Source: Candidatus Bathyarchaeota archaeon (GTDB taxonomy: Archaea > Thermoproteota > Bathyarchaeia > TCS64). From it: 64,000 bases of DNA. The notes beneath the pieces are model-generated. The model ran no database searches. It was not told where the DNA came from and worked only from the letters and a program-made list of their open reading frames with translations. A program made the translations under genes and the position numbers. The DNA is taken from NCBI GenBank assembly GCA_026394265.1, contig JAPKYO010000050.1, forward strand, positions 1 through 64,000, given 5' to 3'. This document shows, one piece after another, positions 23,472 through 32,174 of this stretch (its first letter is position 1; each line of letters starts with the position of its first letter).

Positions 23472-23831
23472 TTAGACCTGTTTCTCGTTGTAGATGTCCT
23501 TGGGGAGCATCCACTCGAACCAGAGTTTGTAGCCCTGTGGGGTTTCTTCTGCGCCTGAGGTCATGGCGCCGAAGAGGCTGGTGGCGGGCATGAGGTTCAT
23601 CACGTCCTTTGGTGTGCCCTTTATTTCTCCGAGCCAGATGGAGAGGCGGCTGCCCTTGAATTCGACGAAGTTGATGGTGGCGAGGGCGTCGAGTTGGGTG
23701 AGTAGGTCGGCGACGGCGAATCCGTCGAAGGTGTACTGTATGCCCATGGCCTTGAACTCCTCGATCTTCTCGGCGAGCTTTTCGTGCATGGCTACGGGTG
23801 TGGCGTGGGGTGACTTATTGCTTCTGCTCAC
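23472..23831 (-). CDS. Unknown 119-aa protein
   Basis: I do not recognise this protein. It looks soluble, with a helix (HEKLAEKIEEFKAMGI) followed by mixed strands, GSRLSIWLGEIKGTPKDV and a Trp-rich end (YKLWFEWMLPKD). The ORF overlaps the end of the MFS gene by 17 bases, so it is probably translated with it; an internal ATG at 23789 (codon 15) would remove the overlap and start at the first confident helix. It may be a soluble partner of the transporter, but only position supports that. Confidence 0.6.
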   Translation of the reverse strand: MSRSNKSPHATPVAMHEKLAEKIEEFKAMGIQYTFDGFAVADLLTQLDALATINFVEFKGSRLSIWLGEIKGTPKDVMNLMPATSLFGAMTSGAEETPQGYKLWFEWMLPKDIYNEKQV

Positions 23832-25029
23832 GGAGGCCGAGGGACAGGAGCGCGGCGCACCCCATGGCGGCCGCGGTGATGACGAAGACGGATGGCGGGC
23901 CGAAGGCGCCCCATGAGAAGCCGAAGATGAGTGAGCCCATCATGAGCCCGAAGTCCTCGAATGTGCCGTAGAGGCCGAGGCTCATCCCCGAGTACTCCTT
24001 GGGGGTGGCGGAGCTGTGTATCGCGATGCTGAGGACGCCGAAGCTGAAGCTCATGGAGACGCCGATGGTTAGGAGGGTTAGCTGGATGGCGTCTTTGGCG
24101 AATGGGAACAGGGCGAATAGGGCGCAGCCGAAGGCGAGGGTGGCGAAGAGAAGCTTCCTCTTATCGATCCTGTCGGATATTCTGCCTATTAGGGGCGTCG
24201 CCACGAGGCGCGCCGTGGCGGCTATGGTCGCCATGCTACCGACGGCGACGGTGGTCATCCCCACCCTCTCCGTGGCGTAGATGGGGAGGAAGGAGGCGAC
24301 GACGCTGCAGCCTAGGAAGCTTAGCAGGGTGACCGTGCAGGTCCTCTGGAGGGTGGGTATGCGGAGTAGTTGGCCGAAGCCCGAGAAGAGTGGGCGGCGT
24401 GCCACGGGTATGGGTGCCCTGTGGTCCCGGTTCCGGAGGTATGTTACGAGGAAGAAGAGGATGGCTGCCCAGACTATGGCCATCGAGGTATAGAAGGCGT
24501 ACTCGTAGCCGTAGCTGGCGGCGATGTATGTCCCGACTATGGGGCCGGCGATGTTGCCGAGGGTGGCGAAGAAGAACCAGAGGCTCATGTTGAATCCCGC
24601 CGACTTGCCGGGGGAGGCCTCGGCGATGACGGCGCGAGTCGTCAGCCCCACTATCACCTGTATGGCGCCGAAGATGAACTGGAAGACTATGAAGAGCGGC
24701 AGGAACGCCTTGACGGTGTAGAGGGGATAGATGAGGCTCGTGAGGACGAGGGCGAGGAGTATGAAGTAGCCCTTGTTCACCCTGTCGGAGACTACTCCCC
24801 AGACGAACTCCATGAAGAGGCCGGCGGAGAGCGCCATGGCGAGTATGCCCCAGCTCGGGACATCGAGGCCGAGGAAGCGGACGTAGAGGGGCATAACGGG
24901 GCCGTTCAGTGTCAGCGACCACGCCATGTTCCTGAGGAAGAGCACAGCGTAGACAGGCGACAGCTTCTTCAATGTCTCGTCCAACTGGGTGCTCCTCCGT
25001 TCAACCCCGGTAGGGGGCGCACCGCTCAT
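23815..25029 (-). CDS. MFS transporter
   Basis: A 404-aa major facilitator with 12 predicted membrane segments. The loop between segments 2 and 3 has the family's pattern as GVVSDRVNKG, and the second half repeats it as GRISDRIDKRK. The N-terminal 25 residues are a soluble lead. No substrate can be read from the sequence; drug efflux and sugar or acid transporters share these features. It is divergent from the YtcJ-like amidohydrolase gene with 67 bases between starts, which hints at a shared substrate or regulation. Confidence 0.88.
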   Translation of the reverse strand: MSGAPPTGVERRSTQLDETLKKLSPVYAVLFLRNMAWSLTLNGPVMPLYVRFLGLDVPSWGILAMALSAGLFMEFVWGVVSDRVNKGYFILLALVLTSLIYPLYTVKAFLPLFIVFQFIFGAIQVIVGLTTRAVIAEASPGKSAGFNMSLWFFFATLGNIAGPIVGTYIAASYGYEYAFYTSMAIVWAAILFFLVTYLRNRDHRAPIPVARRPLFSGFGQLLRIPTLQRTCTVTLLSFLGCSVVASFLPIYATERVGMTTVAVGSMATIAATARLVATPLIGRISDRIDKRKLLFATLAFGCALFALFPFAKDAIQLTLLTIGVSMSFSFGVLSIAIHSSATPKEYSGMSLGLYGTFEDFGLMMGSLIFGFSWGAFGPPSVFVITAAAMGCAALLSLGLREQKQ

Positions 25030-25096
25030 TTATCCTCTGCGCCCACCCCCCGAGGTGATTTATACATCTTCAGCGTGAGTCCTCCCTGATTCTGCG

Positions 25097-26695
25097 ATGT
25101 ACGCTGATCTGGTTCTACGCGGCGGAAAGATCGTGAAGATGGACGAGGGCGAGTCGACGGCTGAGGCCGTCGCCGTCAAATATGGCAGGATAATCGCGGT
25201 CGGCAAGGACGCCGACGTCAAGCCCCTGGTCGGGCCGGAGACGAAGGTCATCGAACTCAAGGGGCGCACGGTCATCCCCGGCCTTATGGACAGCCACAGC
25301 CACATGGCCGACGAGGGCGCGGGCAGGCTACGCTTCGTCGACCTCAGCCAGGAGGCTGGCGTCAAGACGATAAAGGACATACAGGAGAGGCTCGCCGAGC
25401 GCGCCAAGAAGACGCCAAAGGGCGCGTGGATATTCGGCTACCAGGAGGACGACTCCAAGCTCGCCGAGAAGAAGCACCCGACGCGCTGGGAACTGGACGT
25501 CGCCAGCAAGAACCACCCCATCAGCATCTCAACCGTCGGCGGCCACTTCTCCATCCTCAACAGCAAGGCGTACGAGATGGCGGGCGTCACCAAGGAGACC
25601 CCCGACCCCGTGGGCGGCAAGTTCGACAGGGACGCCAAGGGCGAGATCACCGGCGGCGCACACGAGAAGGCCATAGACCTCATCATCCCCGCTGTGGCTC
25701 AGGAGCCCACGGCGGAGCAGAGCATCGAGGGCGCGAAATCCATCCTCATGGACTGCGCCAGCGTCGGCCTCACATGCGCCTACGACCTAGTCGACAAGCA
25801 CCAGATCAGGGCACTCATCGACCTCAACACCCGGGGCGAGCTGCCCATCAGGATGAGGATGGACTCCACCATCGACCTCTTCCCCCAGCTAAACGCCACG
25901 GGCGTACACCAGATGTTCGGCGACGACATGCTGCGCCTCTGCGGCGTCAAGTTCTTCTTCGACGGCGCCATCTCGGCGCGCACCGCGGCGGTGACGGAGC
26001 CCTACTGCGACAAGCCCGGGTTCTACGGCGTCATGTCGACGACGCGGGAGATAGCTGAGGATGTGCTTGGTAGGGCGTACGCTGCCGGGTACAGGGTCAG
26101 CTGCCACGCAAACGGGGACAAGGCGATCGCCATGTACCTCGACATCATGGAGGGGCTGCAGGCAAAGTACCCACGCGAGGACCCACGCAACAGGGACATA
26201 CACTGCACAGTCATCACGAAGGAGCTGGTGGCGAAGATCAAGAGGCTCGGCATACTCCCCACCATCTTCGGTCCCTACCCCTACTACCACGGGGACAAGC
26301 TCCTCGTCCCATTCGGCGAGGAGAGGCTTGATAGGATGTTCGCGGCGCGCACCTTCCTCGACGCGGGGGTAAAGCTGGCGGCGCACAGCGACCACCCATG
26401 CGCCCCCTTCCCGCCGCTCATGGCCATCCACGCCCTAGTCAACAGGACCACCAAGGCAGGCAAACCCATCGGCAGAAGCCAGCGCATAACCGTCATGGAG
26501 GCGCTCAGGCTCTACACCGTCAACTCCGCCTACCAGAGCTTCGACGAGGACCGCCTCGGCAGCATAGAGGAGGGCAAGCTCGCCGACTTCGTCATCCTCG
26601 GCAGGGACATCCTAACCATACCCACGGCGGAGATCAAGGACATACCCGTCGACGCCACCATAGTCGGTGGCAAGATAGTCTACGAGAAAAAGTAA
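25097..26695 (+). CDS. YtcJ-like metal-dependent amidohydrolase
   Basis: A 532-aa amidohydrolase of the YtcJ/Amidohydro_3 type. The N-terminal beta domain (YADLVLRGGKIVKMDEG) leads to the metal site PGLMDSHSHMAD (HxH at about 61-63), and later metal or catalytic residues lie in SCHANGDKAI and AAHSDHPCAPFPP. The C-terminus returns to the beta domain (LGSIEEGKLADFVILGRD). Substrates of the family include cyclic ureas, N-acyl amides and formamides. A TATA box, TTTATACAT (25060-25068), gives a short leader. The divergent MFS gene could bring in its substrate. Confidence 0.88.
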   Translation: MYADLVLRGGKIVKMDEGESTAEAVAVKYGRIIAVGKDADVKPLVGPETKVIELKGRTVIPGLMDSHSHMADEGAGRLRFVDLSQEAGVKTIKDIQERLAERAKKTPKGAWIFGYQEDDSKLAEKKHPTRWELDVASKNHPISISTVGGHFSILNSKAYEMAGVTKETPDPVGGKFDRDAKGEITGGAHEKAIDLIIPAVAQEPTAEQSIEGAKSILMDCASVGLTCAYDLVDKHQIRALIDLNTRGELPIRMRMDSTIDLFPQLNATGVHQMFGDDMLRLCGVKFFFDGAISARTAAVTEPYCDKPGFYGVMSTTREIAEDVLGRAYAAGYRVSCHANGDKAIAMYLDIMEGLQAKYPREDPRNRDIHCTVITKELVAKIKRLGILPTIFGPYPYYHGDKLLVPFGEERLDRMFAARTFLDAGVKLAAHSDHPCAPFPPLMAIHALVNRTTKAGKPIGRSQRITVMEALRLYTVNSAYQSFDEDRLGSIEEGKLADFVILGRDILTIPTAEIKDIPVDATIVGGKIVYEKK

Positions 26696-26716
26696 CCCCA
26701 CTTTCTTGGGGTTTTT
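26694..26716 (+). terminator. Hairpin terminator after the amidohydrolase
   Basis: AACCCC (26694-26699) pairs with GGGGTT (26708-26713) across an eight-base loop and is followed by five T's ending at 26716. It sits right at the stop of the amidohydrolase gene and just before the convergent SDR stop. Confidence 0.6.
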
Positions 26717-26721
26717 ACAAA

Positions 26722-27507
26722 TTAGTACGGGCTTACGGGTATCCCGTACCTGCCTACGCTTATCCCGCCATCGACGCTCAGTACAACGCCCGTCATGAAG
26801 TCCGCCTGCGGGCTGCAGAGCATCAGTATCGCGTTGGCTATGTCGTCTGGCTTCCCTATCCTGCCCCAGGGCGTCATATTCACCATCGCCCTGTCGTACG
26901 CCACCTTCGAGGGGGTCATCTCCTCACCCACGTCGATTAGCCCCGGCGCGACGCAGTTGACGTTTATCTTGTGCGGCCCGAGCTCCAGGGCGAGGCAGTT
27001 GGCGAACATGACCATCCCCGCATTCGAGGCGCAGTAGGCACCAGCGGCCTCGCGCGCCACCTTCCAGCTCCCCGAGGCGACGAAGACCATCTTCCCGCCG
27101 CGTCCCTGATTTATCATCCGGCGCGCCGCGAGCTGTGAGCAGATGTAGGCGCCGCGGAGCTTCGTGTCGAGGTTCCTGTCCCAGATGTCGTCGGTCATGT
27201 CGACGACCTTCATCACGGGGCGGTCGGCGGCGTTGTTGACGAGTATGTCTATGCCGCCCCAGGCGTCGAAGAGGTGCTTGAACATCGCTTCTATCTCTGC
27301 CCTGCTCTTCAGGTCCGCCCTGTGGGCGATCACGTTGCCCTTGTACTTGGCGAGGCTCTTCAGGGCGGCGTCGAGCCGCTCCTTGTTCGACCCGTTGATC
27401 ATCACCCTCGCCCCAGCGTCGAGGAGCATCTTCGCCGTAGCGAAGCCTATCCCCCTGCTCGACCCGGTGACGAGCGCCACCTTGCCCTTGTAGTCAAACT
27501 TGATCAT
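26722..27507 (-). CDS. Short-chain dehydrogenase/reductase lacking the catalytic Lys
   Basis: A 261-aa SDR with a complete Rossmann fold: TGSSRGIG at residues 14-21 and NNAA at 91-94. In classical SDRs a Tyr-x-x-x-Lys pair is essential; here the Tyr is residue 158 but the Lys position is Asn162 (YCASN). The codon is AAT, so this is not a misread. Ser145 is at the usual place. The change would weaken proton relay and cofactor binding, so the enzyme may be inactive, use a different mechanism, or act as a binding protein. It is the only copy here. Confidence 0.85.
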   Translation of the reverse strand: MIKFDYKGKVALVTGSSRGIGFATAKMLLDAGARVMINGSNKERLDAALKSLAKYKGNVIAHRADLKSRAEIEAMFKHLFDAWGGIDILVNNAADRPVMKVVDMTDDIWDRNLDTKLRGAYICSQLAARRMINQGRGGKMVFVASGSWKVAREAAGAYCASNAGMVMFANCLALELGPHKINVNCVAPGLIDVGEEMTPSKVAYDRAMVNMTPWGRIGKPDDIANAILMLCSPQADFMTGVVLSVDGGISVGRYGIPVSPY

Positions 27508-27618
27508 AACTATCAGTCACCAATCGACCGACTTTTCTAATAATATGTTTGGTATAACACGGGAGGTGGGATTAAACATGGTTTATTACAACCGAACCAT
27601 CAGAGTCAACTGATTATT

Positions 27619-27978
27619 ATGGCCAACCCCGAGTCATCCTTCACGAAGGTCGCAGACACCTCCGAGATCCCCGCCGGCAAGATGAAGATGATCAAGATTA
27701 AGGAGGAGGAGATTCTCATTGCGAACGTCGGCGGCAAGTATTACGCCGTCTCGAACCCCTGCCCCCACAAGAAGGGGGACCTCTCCAAGGGCACACTGGA
27801 TGGAAATACCATCACCTGCCCACTGCACGGATCAAAGTTCGACGTCACAACCGGCAAGAACACCCTCGGGCCGAAGCAGATGTTTTCCAGGGGCAGCGCG
27901 GGCAGCCTGAAGACATACGAAACAAGGGTACAGGGGACCAGCATCTCCATCTACCAGCGCAGCTCGTGGGGAATATAG
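27619..27978 (+). CDS. Rieske-type ferredoxin
   Basis: A 119-aa Rieske [2Fe-2S] protein with the full binding motif CPHKKGD...CPLHG: Cys-x-His at about residues 53-55 and Cys-x2-His about 72-75, plus KYYAVSNPC upstream. No signal or membrane segment is visible, so it is a soluble ferredoxin, like those serving oxygenases or other oxidoreductases. No oxygenase gene is adjacent; the flanking genes are an SDR and an aldehyde dehydrogenase. A TATA-like TTTATTACA lies about 35 bases before the ATG. Confidence 0.9.
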   Translation: MANPESSFTKVADTSEIPAGKMKMIKIKEEEILIANVGGKYYAVSNPCPHKKGDLSKGTLDGNTITCPLHGSKFDVTTGKNTLGPKQMFSRGSAGSLKTYETRVQGTSISIYQRSSWGI

Positions 27979-28016
27979 AACACAAAATCAGAAAGGCCGC
28001 TAAAAAGGGGCGGCGC

Positions 28017-29519
28017 CTACTTGTTTCCGGGGAAGACGAGGCTGAGTGGGCCCTGCTTGCCCGGCTTGGGCCAGCGGACCGTGACCTCCTTCTGCTTCGT
28101 GAAGAAGCGTATGGAGTCCTCTCCGCGCATCTGCACGTCGGCGAACGCCGAGTTTCGGGTGCCGCCGAAGCTGAGGTAGCCGGCGGGCACCGGGATGGGG
28201 ACGTTGATGCCTATCATGGGCACGTCGACCTCCAGCTCGAAGCGCCTCGCGGCGCCGCCGTCGGTTGTGAATATCGCCGTGCCGTTGCCGTACTGGTGCC
28301 CGTTGATGAGTGCCAGCGCCTCGTCGAAGGTCTTCACCCTGACCATGCCGAGTACGGGGCCGAATATCTCCTCGTTGTAGATGCTCATCTTGGGCGTGAC
28401 GTGGTCGAAGAGGGTGACTCCGAGGAAGAAGCCCTTGGGGCTCGTCGGGTGCTTGAAGGGGCGCCCGTCCGCGACGAGCTTCGCCCCCTCCTCGACGCCC
28501 TTGTCGATCCACTTTATGATCGCTTCCCTGTGCTCCGCGGAGTAGATGGGGCCCATATCCATGCCGGGCTCGATCCCGGGGCCGATCTTGAGCTTCGCTA
28601 TCCTCTCCTTCATGAGCGGCAGGAGCCTGTCTCCGGCGTCGCCGACGGCGATGACTAGCGACTGCGCCATGCAGCGCTCGCCCGCCGAGCCGTAGCCCGC
28701 GGCTATCGCGGAGTCGGCGGCGAGGTCCATGTCCGCGTCCGGCAGCACGACCATGGCGTTCTTCGCGCCCATGTAGCAGCCGACGCGCTTACCCGCCTTC
28801 GTCCCCCTCTCGTGCACCATCTTGCCCACAGCCGTTGAGCCGACGAACTGCACCGCCTGTATCCCTGGGCTGTCGAGGATGGCGTTCACCGCCTCCCGGC
28901 CGCCGTAGACGATGTTGAAGACGCCGTCGGGGAGCCCCGCCTGCTTCCACAGCTCAGCCTGAAGCTGCGTCGCACCCGGCGTGTGGCTGCTGGGCTTCCA
29001 GATGAAGCAGTTGCCGGTCATGAGGGCTATGGGATAAATCCACATCGGGACCATCACCGGGAAGTTGAACGGAGTTATGCCCGCAGTGACGCCCAGAGGC
29101 TGACGTAGCGTACGGACGTCGATGCTCGTTGAGACGTTCGGGGTGTTCATCCCCGCCATGTGCACGGGAAGCCCGCAGGCGAACTCCACCGTCTCCAACC
29201 CGCGAACGACCTCACCCAAGGCGTCCGGGTACGTCTTACCGTGGTCGCGGGTGATTAGCTTCGCCATCTCCTCCCTGTTCTTCCAGCATAGCTCGCGGAA
29301 GGCGAAGAATACCGCGCTCCTTGCGATGAGGGGCGTGTCGCGCCACGCGGGGTACGCCTTCGTAGCCGCTGCAACGGCGGCTTCGATCTCCTTCGCCCCG
29401 CCCTTTGGCACTCGGGCAATCTCCTCGCCCGTCGCCGGGTTGTAGACCGGCCCCGTCTCCTTAAGGGGCACCTCGACCGGGCGCCCGTTAATCCAGTGGC
29501 TTATGATCGGCACGGACAT
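28017..29519 (-). CDS. mmsA: CoA-acylating methylmalonate-semialdehyde dehydrogenase
   Basis: A 500-aa aldehyde dehydrogenase of the CoA-acylating methylmalonate-semialdehyde class, acting in valine and some inositol breakdown. The active-site Cys lies in GSAGERCMAQS, the class's GQRCMALS motif, and the cofactor region FVGSTAVGKMVHERG is present. An upstream frame extends to 29630 but the family N-terminus begins at MSVPIISHWING (29519); a TATA-like CTCTTAAG on the minus strand (about 29550) puts the transcript start there. A TatD gene lies just upstream on the same strand. Confidence 0.88.
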   Translation of the reverse strand: MSVPIISHWINGRPVEVPLKETGPVYNPATGEEIARVPKGGAKEIEAAVAAATKAYPAWRDTPLIARSAVFFAFRELCWKNREEMAKLITRDHGKTYPDALGEVVRGLETVEFACGLPVHMAGMNTPNVSTSIDVRTLRQPLGVTAGITPFNFPVMVPMWIYPIALMTGNCFIWKPSSHTPGATQLQAELWKQAGLPDGVFNIVYGGREAVNAILDSPGIQAVQFVGSTAVGKMVHERGTKAGKRVGCYMGAKNAMVVLPDADMDLAADSAIAAGYGSAGERCMAQSLVIAVGDAGDRLLPLMKERIAKLKIGPGIEPGMDMGPIYSAEHREAIIKWIDKGVEEGAKLVADGRPFKHPTSPKGFFLGVTLFDHVTPKMSIYNEEIFGPVLGMVRVKTFDEALALINGHQYGNGTAIFTTDGGAARRFELEVDVPMIGINVPIPVPAGYLSFGGTRNSAFADVQMRGEDSIRFFTKQKEVTVRWPKPGKQGPLSLVFPGNK

Positions 29520-29565
29520 CACGAATCGGGGGATAAGTGGTCCCGGAGGCTTAAGAGACCTGTGC

Positions 29566-30309
29566 TCACTGGCTTGTGAGACGGCGGAGGTTCTCAGTCG
29601 CCTTGGAGCCGACCTCATCCGTGGTGACACCCTTGATCTTCCCGATGATCTCGCAGGCCTTGATCACCTCCCACGGCTTGTTCGAGTCTGTCTCGGTGAC
29701 GATGAGCCGCATGGGTGTACGTTTGACGGCGGCCTCGAAGCCGGGCGGCGGCGCCTGAAGCGTCCTGAGGCCGAGTGAGAGGTGGATGCCGAGTGCCTCA
29801 CAACGCTTGGCGTATGCCTCATCCTTGGCGAAGCCGTGGATGATGGCACCCGTCTTCGGAGCGCCCAGTTCCTCGAGGATGTCGAGCGCCTCCTGCCACT
29901 CGCCCCTGTCGTGTACGATGACTGGGAGCTTCAGCTCCCTCGCCAGCTGCACGTGGGCGCGGAACGTCGCCCTCTGGATCGCCTTGTCCACGTACTTCTC
30001 CTCCCTGACCCACTGGTGGCTCATCCTCCCCGTGAAGTCGAGCCCAGTCTCCCCGATGGCAACGACCTCGGGGTTCTTGGCAAGGTCCACGAACATCTTC
30101 CGGGTCTTCGCCGTGTACTCGTCGCTATACCACGGGTGGACGGCGAGGCTCAGCCTGACACATTTATGCCTCTGAGCGAGCTTCAACGCGACGGCGGTCG
30201 ACGCCTCATCCAGCCCCATCGTTATCATGAGGGCGAGCCCCGCGTCCTCAGCCCGCTTAACGTCCCCGGGGCCCATGTCCCCGAGATGACAATGGCTCTC
30301 AGAATACAA
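29566..30309 (-). CDS. TatD-related metal-dependent hydrolase
   Basis: A 247-aa TIM-barrel hydrolase of the TatD/archaeal amidohydrolase group. Metal ligands are His6 and His8 (HCH), Glu in IGETGLDF, His in VIVHDRGEW, His in IIHGFAKD and Asp in TETDSNKP. TatD proteins have DNase or other phosphoesterase activity. The start is TTG at 30309 giving MYSESHCHLG. The sequence GAACATTTCTCGA, also seen in inverted-repeat form before the alpha/beta hydrolase gene, lies just before it. Confidence 0.85.
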   Translation of the reverse strand: MYSESHCHLGDMGPGDVKRAEDAGLALMITMGLDEASTAVALKLAQRHKCVRLSLAVHPWYSDEYTAKTRKMFVDLAKNPEVVAIGETGLDFTGRMSHQWVREEKYVDKAIQRATFRAHVQLARELKLPVIVHDRGEWQEALDILEELGAPKTGAIIHGFAKDEAYAKRCEALGIHLSLGLRTLQAPPPGFEAAVKRTPMRLIVTETDSNKPWEVIKACEIIGKIKGVTTDEVGSKATENLRRLTSQ

Positions 30310-30314
30310 TTTGA

Positions 30315-30327
30315 TCGAGAAATGTTC
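30315..30327 (-). repeat. Copy of the GAACRTTTCTCGA motif upstream of tatD-like gene
   Basis: TCGAGAAATGTTC on the plus strand. It matches 12 of 13 bases with 31218-31230, which overlaps a perfect inverted repeat. Both lie upstream of a gene on the minus strand. Confidence 0.35.
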
Positions 30328-30366
30328 CGATGCGGGTGCTTATGAAGCCTGGGTCAGGCGGCCCAC

Positions 30367-31146
30367 TCAGGGCAGTTGATTGAGCTCCACCGGCAGGGGG
30401 GCGTGCTCCACCCATGCCCGGATCATGGCGGCGAAGAGATCCGGCTTCTCCATGCCCCAGTTATGTCCGACGCCGGGGGCGACGACGCAGGGCACACAGG
30501 GATGCACCCCCCGTATCATACGCGCCGACTTCTTGATCAGCTCGGGCTCCTTCTCGCCGCAGGCCACGAGGAGCCCGGACGCATCCGCTATGGGCGGGAG
30601 GGGGTACGTCATGCTTTCGACGACCACCTGCGTGTAGAAGTCGGGTGTCATGAGCCTCGTGTCTTCTCTGAACTCGGCCTCGTACTCGGTCGAGATTTTG
30701 ATTTGCGCCATGTTGGCGTGGATCATGTAGTCGGTGTTCTGGAGGGGGCCGTAGAGGATCATCGTGAGCTTCAGGAGGGGGGCCAGGAACCTTATGCTGC
30801 CGCTCGGCGATGTGTTGGTCCCGCTGACGATCACGCGGTCCACGAGCTCCGGGTGCGCGCTGAGCAGCTGCAGGGCGGTCTGGCCGCCCATGGAGAGGCC
30901 GACTACGTGAGCCCGGCCCTTGGGGACCCTGTCCTTGATCAGTTCGGCGACCTCCTCGGCCGCGGCGCCTATCCTTATTGGACCGTTGGCGGGGCTCCGC
31001 CCGTGTCCGGGTAGATCGGGGACTATGCAGCGGTAGTCGGGGAGTCTCTTTACCTGTGGCAGCCACGTCCAGCCGCTCATGCCACCGCCGGGGAGGAAGA
31101 TGATCGTGGGGGCATCCGCTGGGCCTGACTCGGTGTAGAATAGCAA
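30367..31146 (-). CDS. Alpha/beta hydrolase
   Basis: A 259-aa alpha/beta hydrolase. The oxyanion-hole segment is FLPGGGMSGWTW, the nucleophile elbow is GLSMGGQ (Ser about 102), and the catalytic His lies in APGVGHNWGMEKP near the C-terminus. There is no signal peptide. Esters, lactones or C-C bonds are all possible substrates. The start is TTG (31146), giving MLFYTESG, which is the family's usual N-terminus. It is read from a gap containing two inverted repeats after the MBL gene. Confidence 0.85.
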   Translation of the reverse strand: MLFYTESGPADAPTIIFLPGGGMSGWTWLPQVKRLPDYRCIVPDLPGHGRSPANGPIRIGAAAEEVAELIKDRVPKGRAHVVGLSMGGQTALQLLSAHPELVDRVIVSGTNTSPSGSIRFLAPLLKLTMILYGPLQNTDYMIHANMAQIKISTEYEAEFREDTRLMTPDFYTQVVVESMTYPLPPIADASGLLVACGEKEPELIKKSARMIRGVHPCVPCVVAPGVGHNWGMEKPDLFAAMIRAWVEHAPLPVELNQLP

Positions 31147-31208
31147 GGTGGCGCCTTCTGCTGAGTGTCAGGTGGATGCCATGAAATAGGGTTGCCGGTC
31201 AGCCCCAC

Positions 31209-31227
31209 CGTTTCTCGTCGAGAAACG
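31209..31227. repeat. Perfect inverted repeat between MBL and hydrolase genes
   Basis: CGTTTCTCG-T-CGAGAAACG, two nine-base arms around one base. It begins two bases beyond the MBL stop and 63 bases before the hydrolase start, so it may be an operator or a terminator without a T tract. Next to it, CACTGG-GAA-CCAGTG (31230-31244) is a second inverted repeat inside the end of the MBL gene. Confidence 0.5.
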
Positions 31228-31228
31228 T

Positions 31229-32149
31229 TCACTGGGAACCAGTGGACTTTGCCGCTTCCTCTTTGAGTTTCCACTTTGTGTACTCCATGAGGCCGATTAT
31301 GTTGGGTATGGCGGTCCTGCGCCTGCTGTCGTCCCCGTCGAGGCTGAGGCGTAGGATGGGGTCCTGCTCCTTGAGGAGCTCCCAGACGCCGTTTAGGTCC
31401 ATCCCCTCCTTCACGCCCCTCTCCACAACCTCGGCCCACGTCTGAAGCTCCCCCCTGTAGAACTTGAGCTTCTTCTCGGCATCATAGGCGTAGCCGAAGT
31501 GGCTGTAGCAGACGATCTCGGGGCGCAGCGCGATGAGCTTATCCAGGGTCTCAAGCGCCCTATCGGTGTTGAACGGGGGAGGCGTTATGGGGAAGTTGTT
31601 CCCGCTCTTCTTGCTGAAGCTGCCCCCGGAGTCGCCGAGGATTATGATGCGGTAGTCGGGCTCCCAGAAGCTCTGTCCGTGGCTCGCATGCCCAGGCGTC
31701 CAGATCACCTTGAGCGTCGCGCCCTGCAGGTCGAGGACCTCCCCGTCCTTCGACTCCTGAATCTTCATCGGGTTCAGCCCCCGGACCTCGCCGTATTTGT
31801 CGAAGGCTGGGCCGAAGAACTGCTTCGCGGAGGCGGCGAGGCGGCTCGGGTCGACGAGGTGCTCCACCGCCTTGGGGTGGGCGTAGACGTCCGCCTCGGG
31901 GTGCGCATCTATCATCTTCCACGCGCCGCCGCCGTGGTCGAGGTGGATGTGCGTGAGCCCAACGTATCGGAGCTGTCTTATGCCTAGCTCATGGAGCCCC
32001 TCAAGTGCCCCGGGCACCTGCGTCGTCGGCCCTGGGTCGATGAGCATCGGCTCCCCGCCCTTGACCACGTATGTCCCGAGTACGCCCTGGGCACCGTGAT
32101 ACGGGGAGTCTATGAGGTAGACGGGTCCGAGAATCTGCTGGGTGAGCAC
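31229..32149 (-). CDS. Metallo-beta-lactamase-fold hydrolase (2)
   Basis: A 306-aa MBL-fold hydrolase, larger than the other copy. The metal site is THIHLDHGG (His-x-His-x-Asp-His), with later His in WTPGHASHG, Asp in ILGDSGG and His in CYSHFGYAY. The C-terminal third (after about 200) is a helical extension often seen in glyoxalase II-like and alkylsulfatase-like members. It starts at ATG 32149 (MLTQQILGPVYLID), which lines up with the family's first strand. The substrate is unknown. Confidence 0.88.
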   Translation of the reverse strand: MLTQQILGPVYLIDSPYHGAQGVLGTYVVKGGEPMLIDPGPTTQVPGALEGLHELGIRQLRYVGLTHIHLDHGGGAWKMIDAHPEADVYAHPKAVEHLVDPSRLAASAKQFFGPAFDKYGEVRGLNPMKIQESKDGEVLDLQGATLKVIWTPGHASHGQSFWEPDYRIIILGDSGGSFSKKSGNNFPITPPPFNTDRALETLDKLIALRPEIVCYSHFGYAYDAEKKLKFYRGELQTWAEVVERGVKEGMDLNGVWELLKEQDPILRLSLDGDDSRRRTAIPNIIGLMEYTKWKLKEEAAKSTGSQ

Positions 32150-32174
32150 GTTACACCCGTGTGCCGTCGCGTTT

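Noticed and set aside
28000..30000. Long overlapping frames on both strands in the aldehyde dehydrogenase and TatD genes
   Set aside because: They are arginine- and proline-rich translations typical of antisense of GC-rich genes and lack family features.
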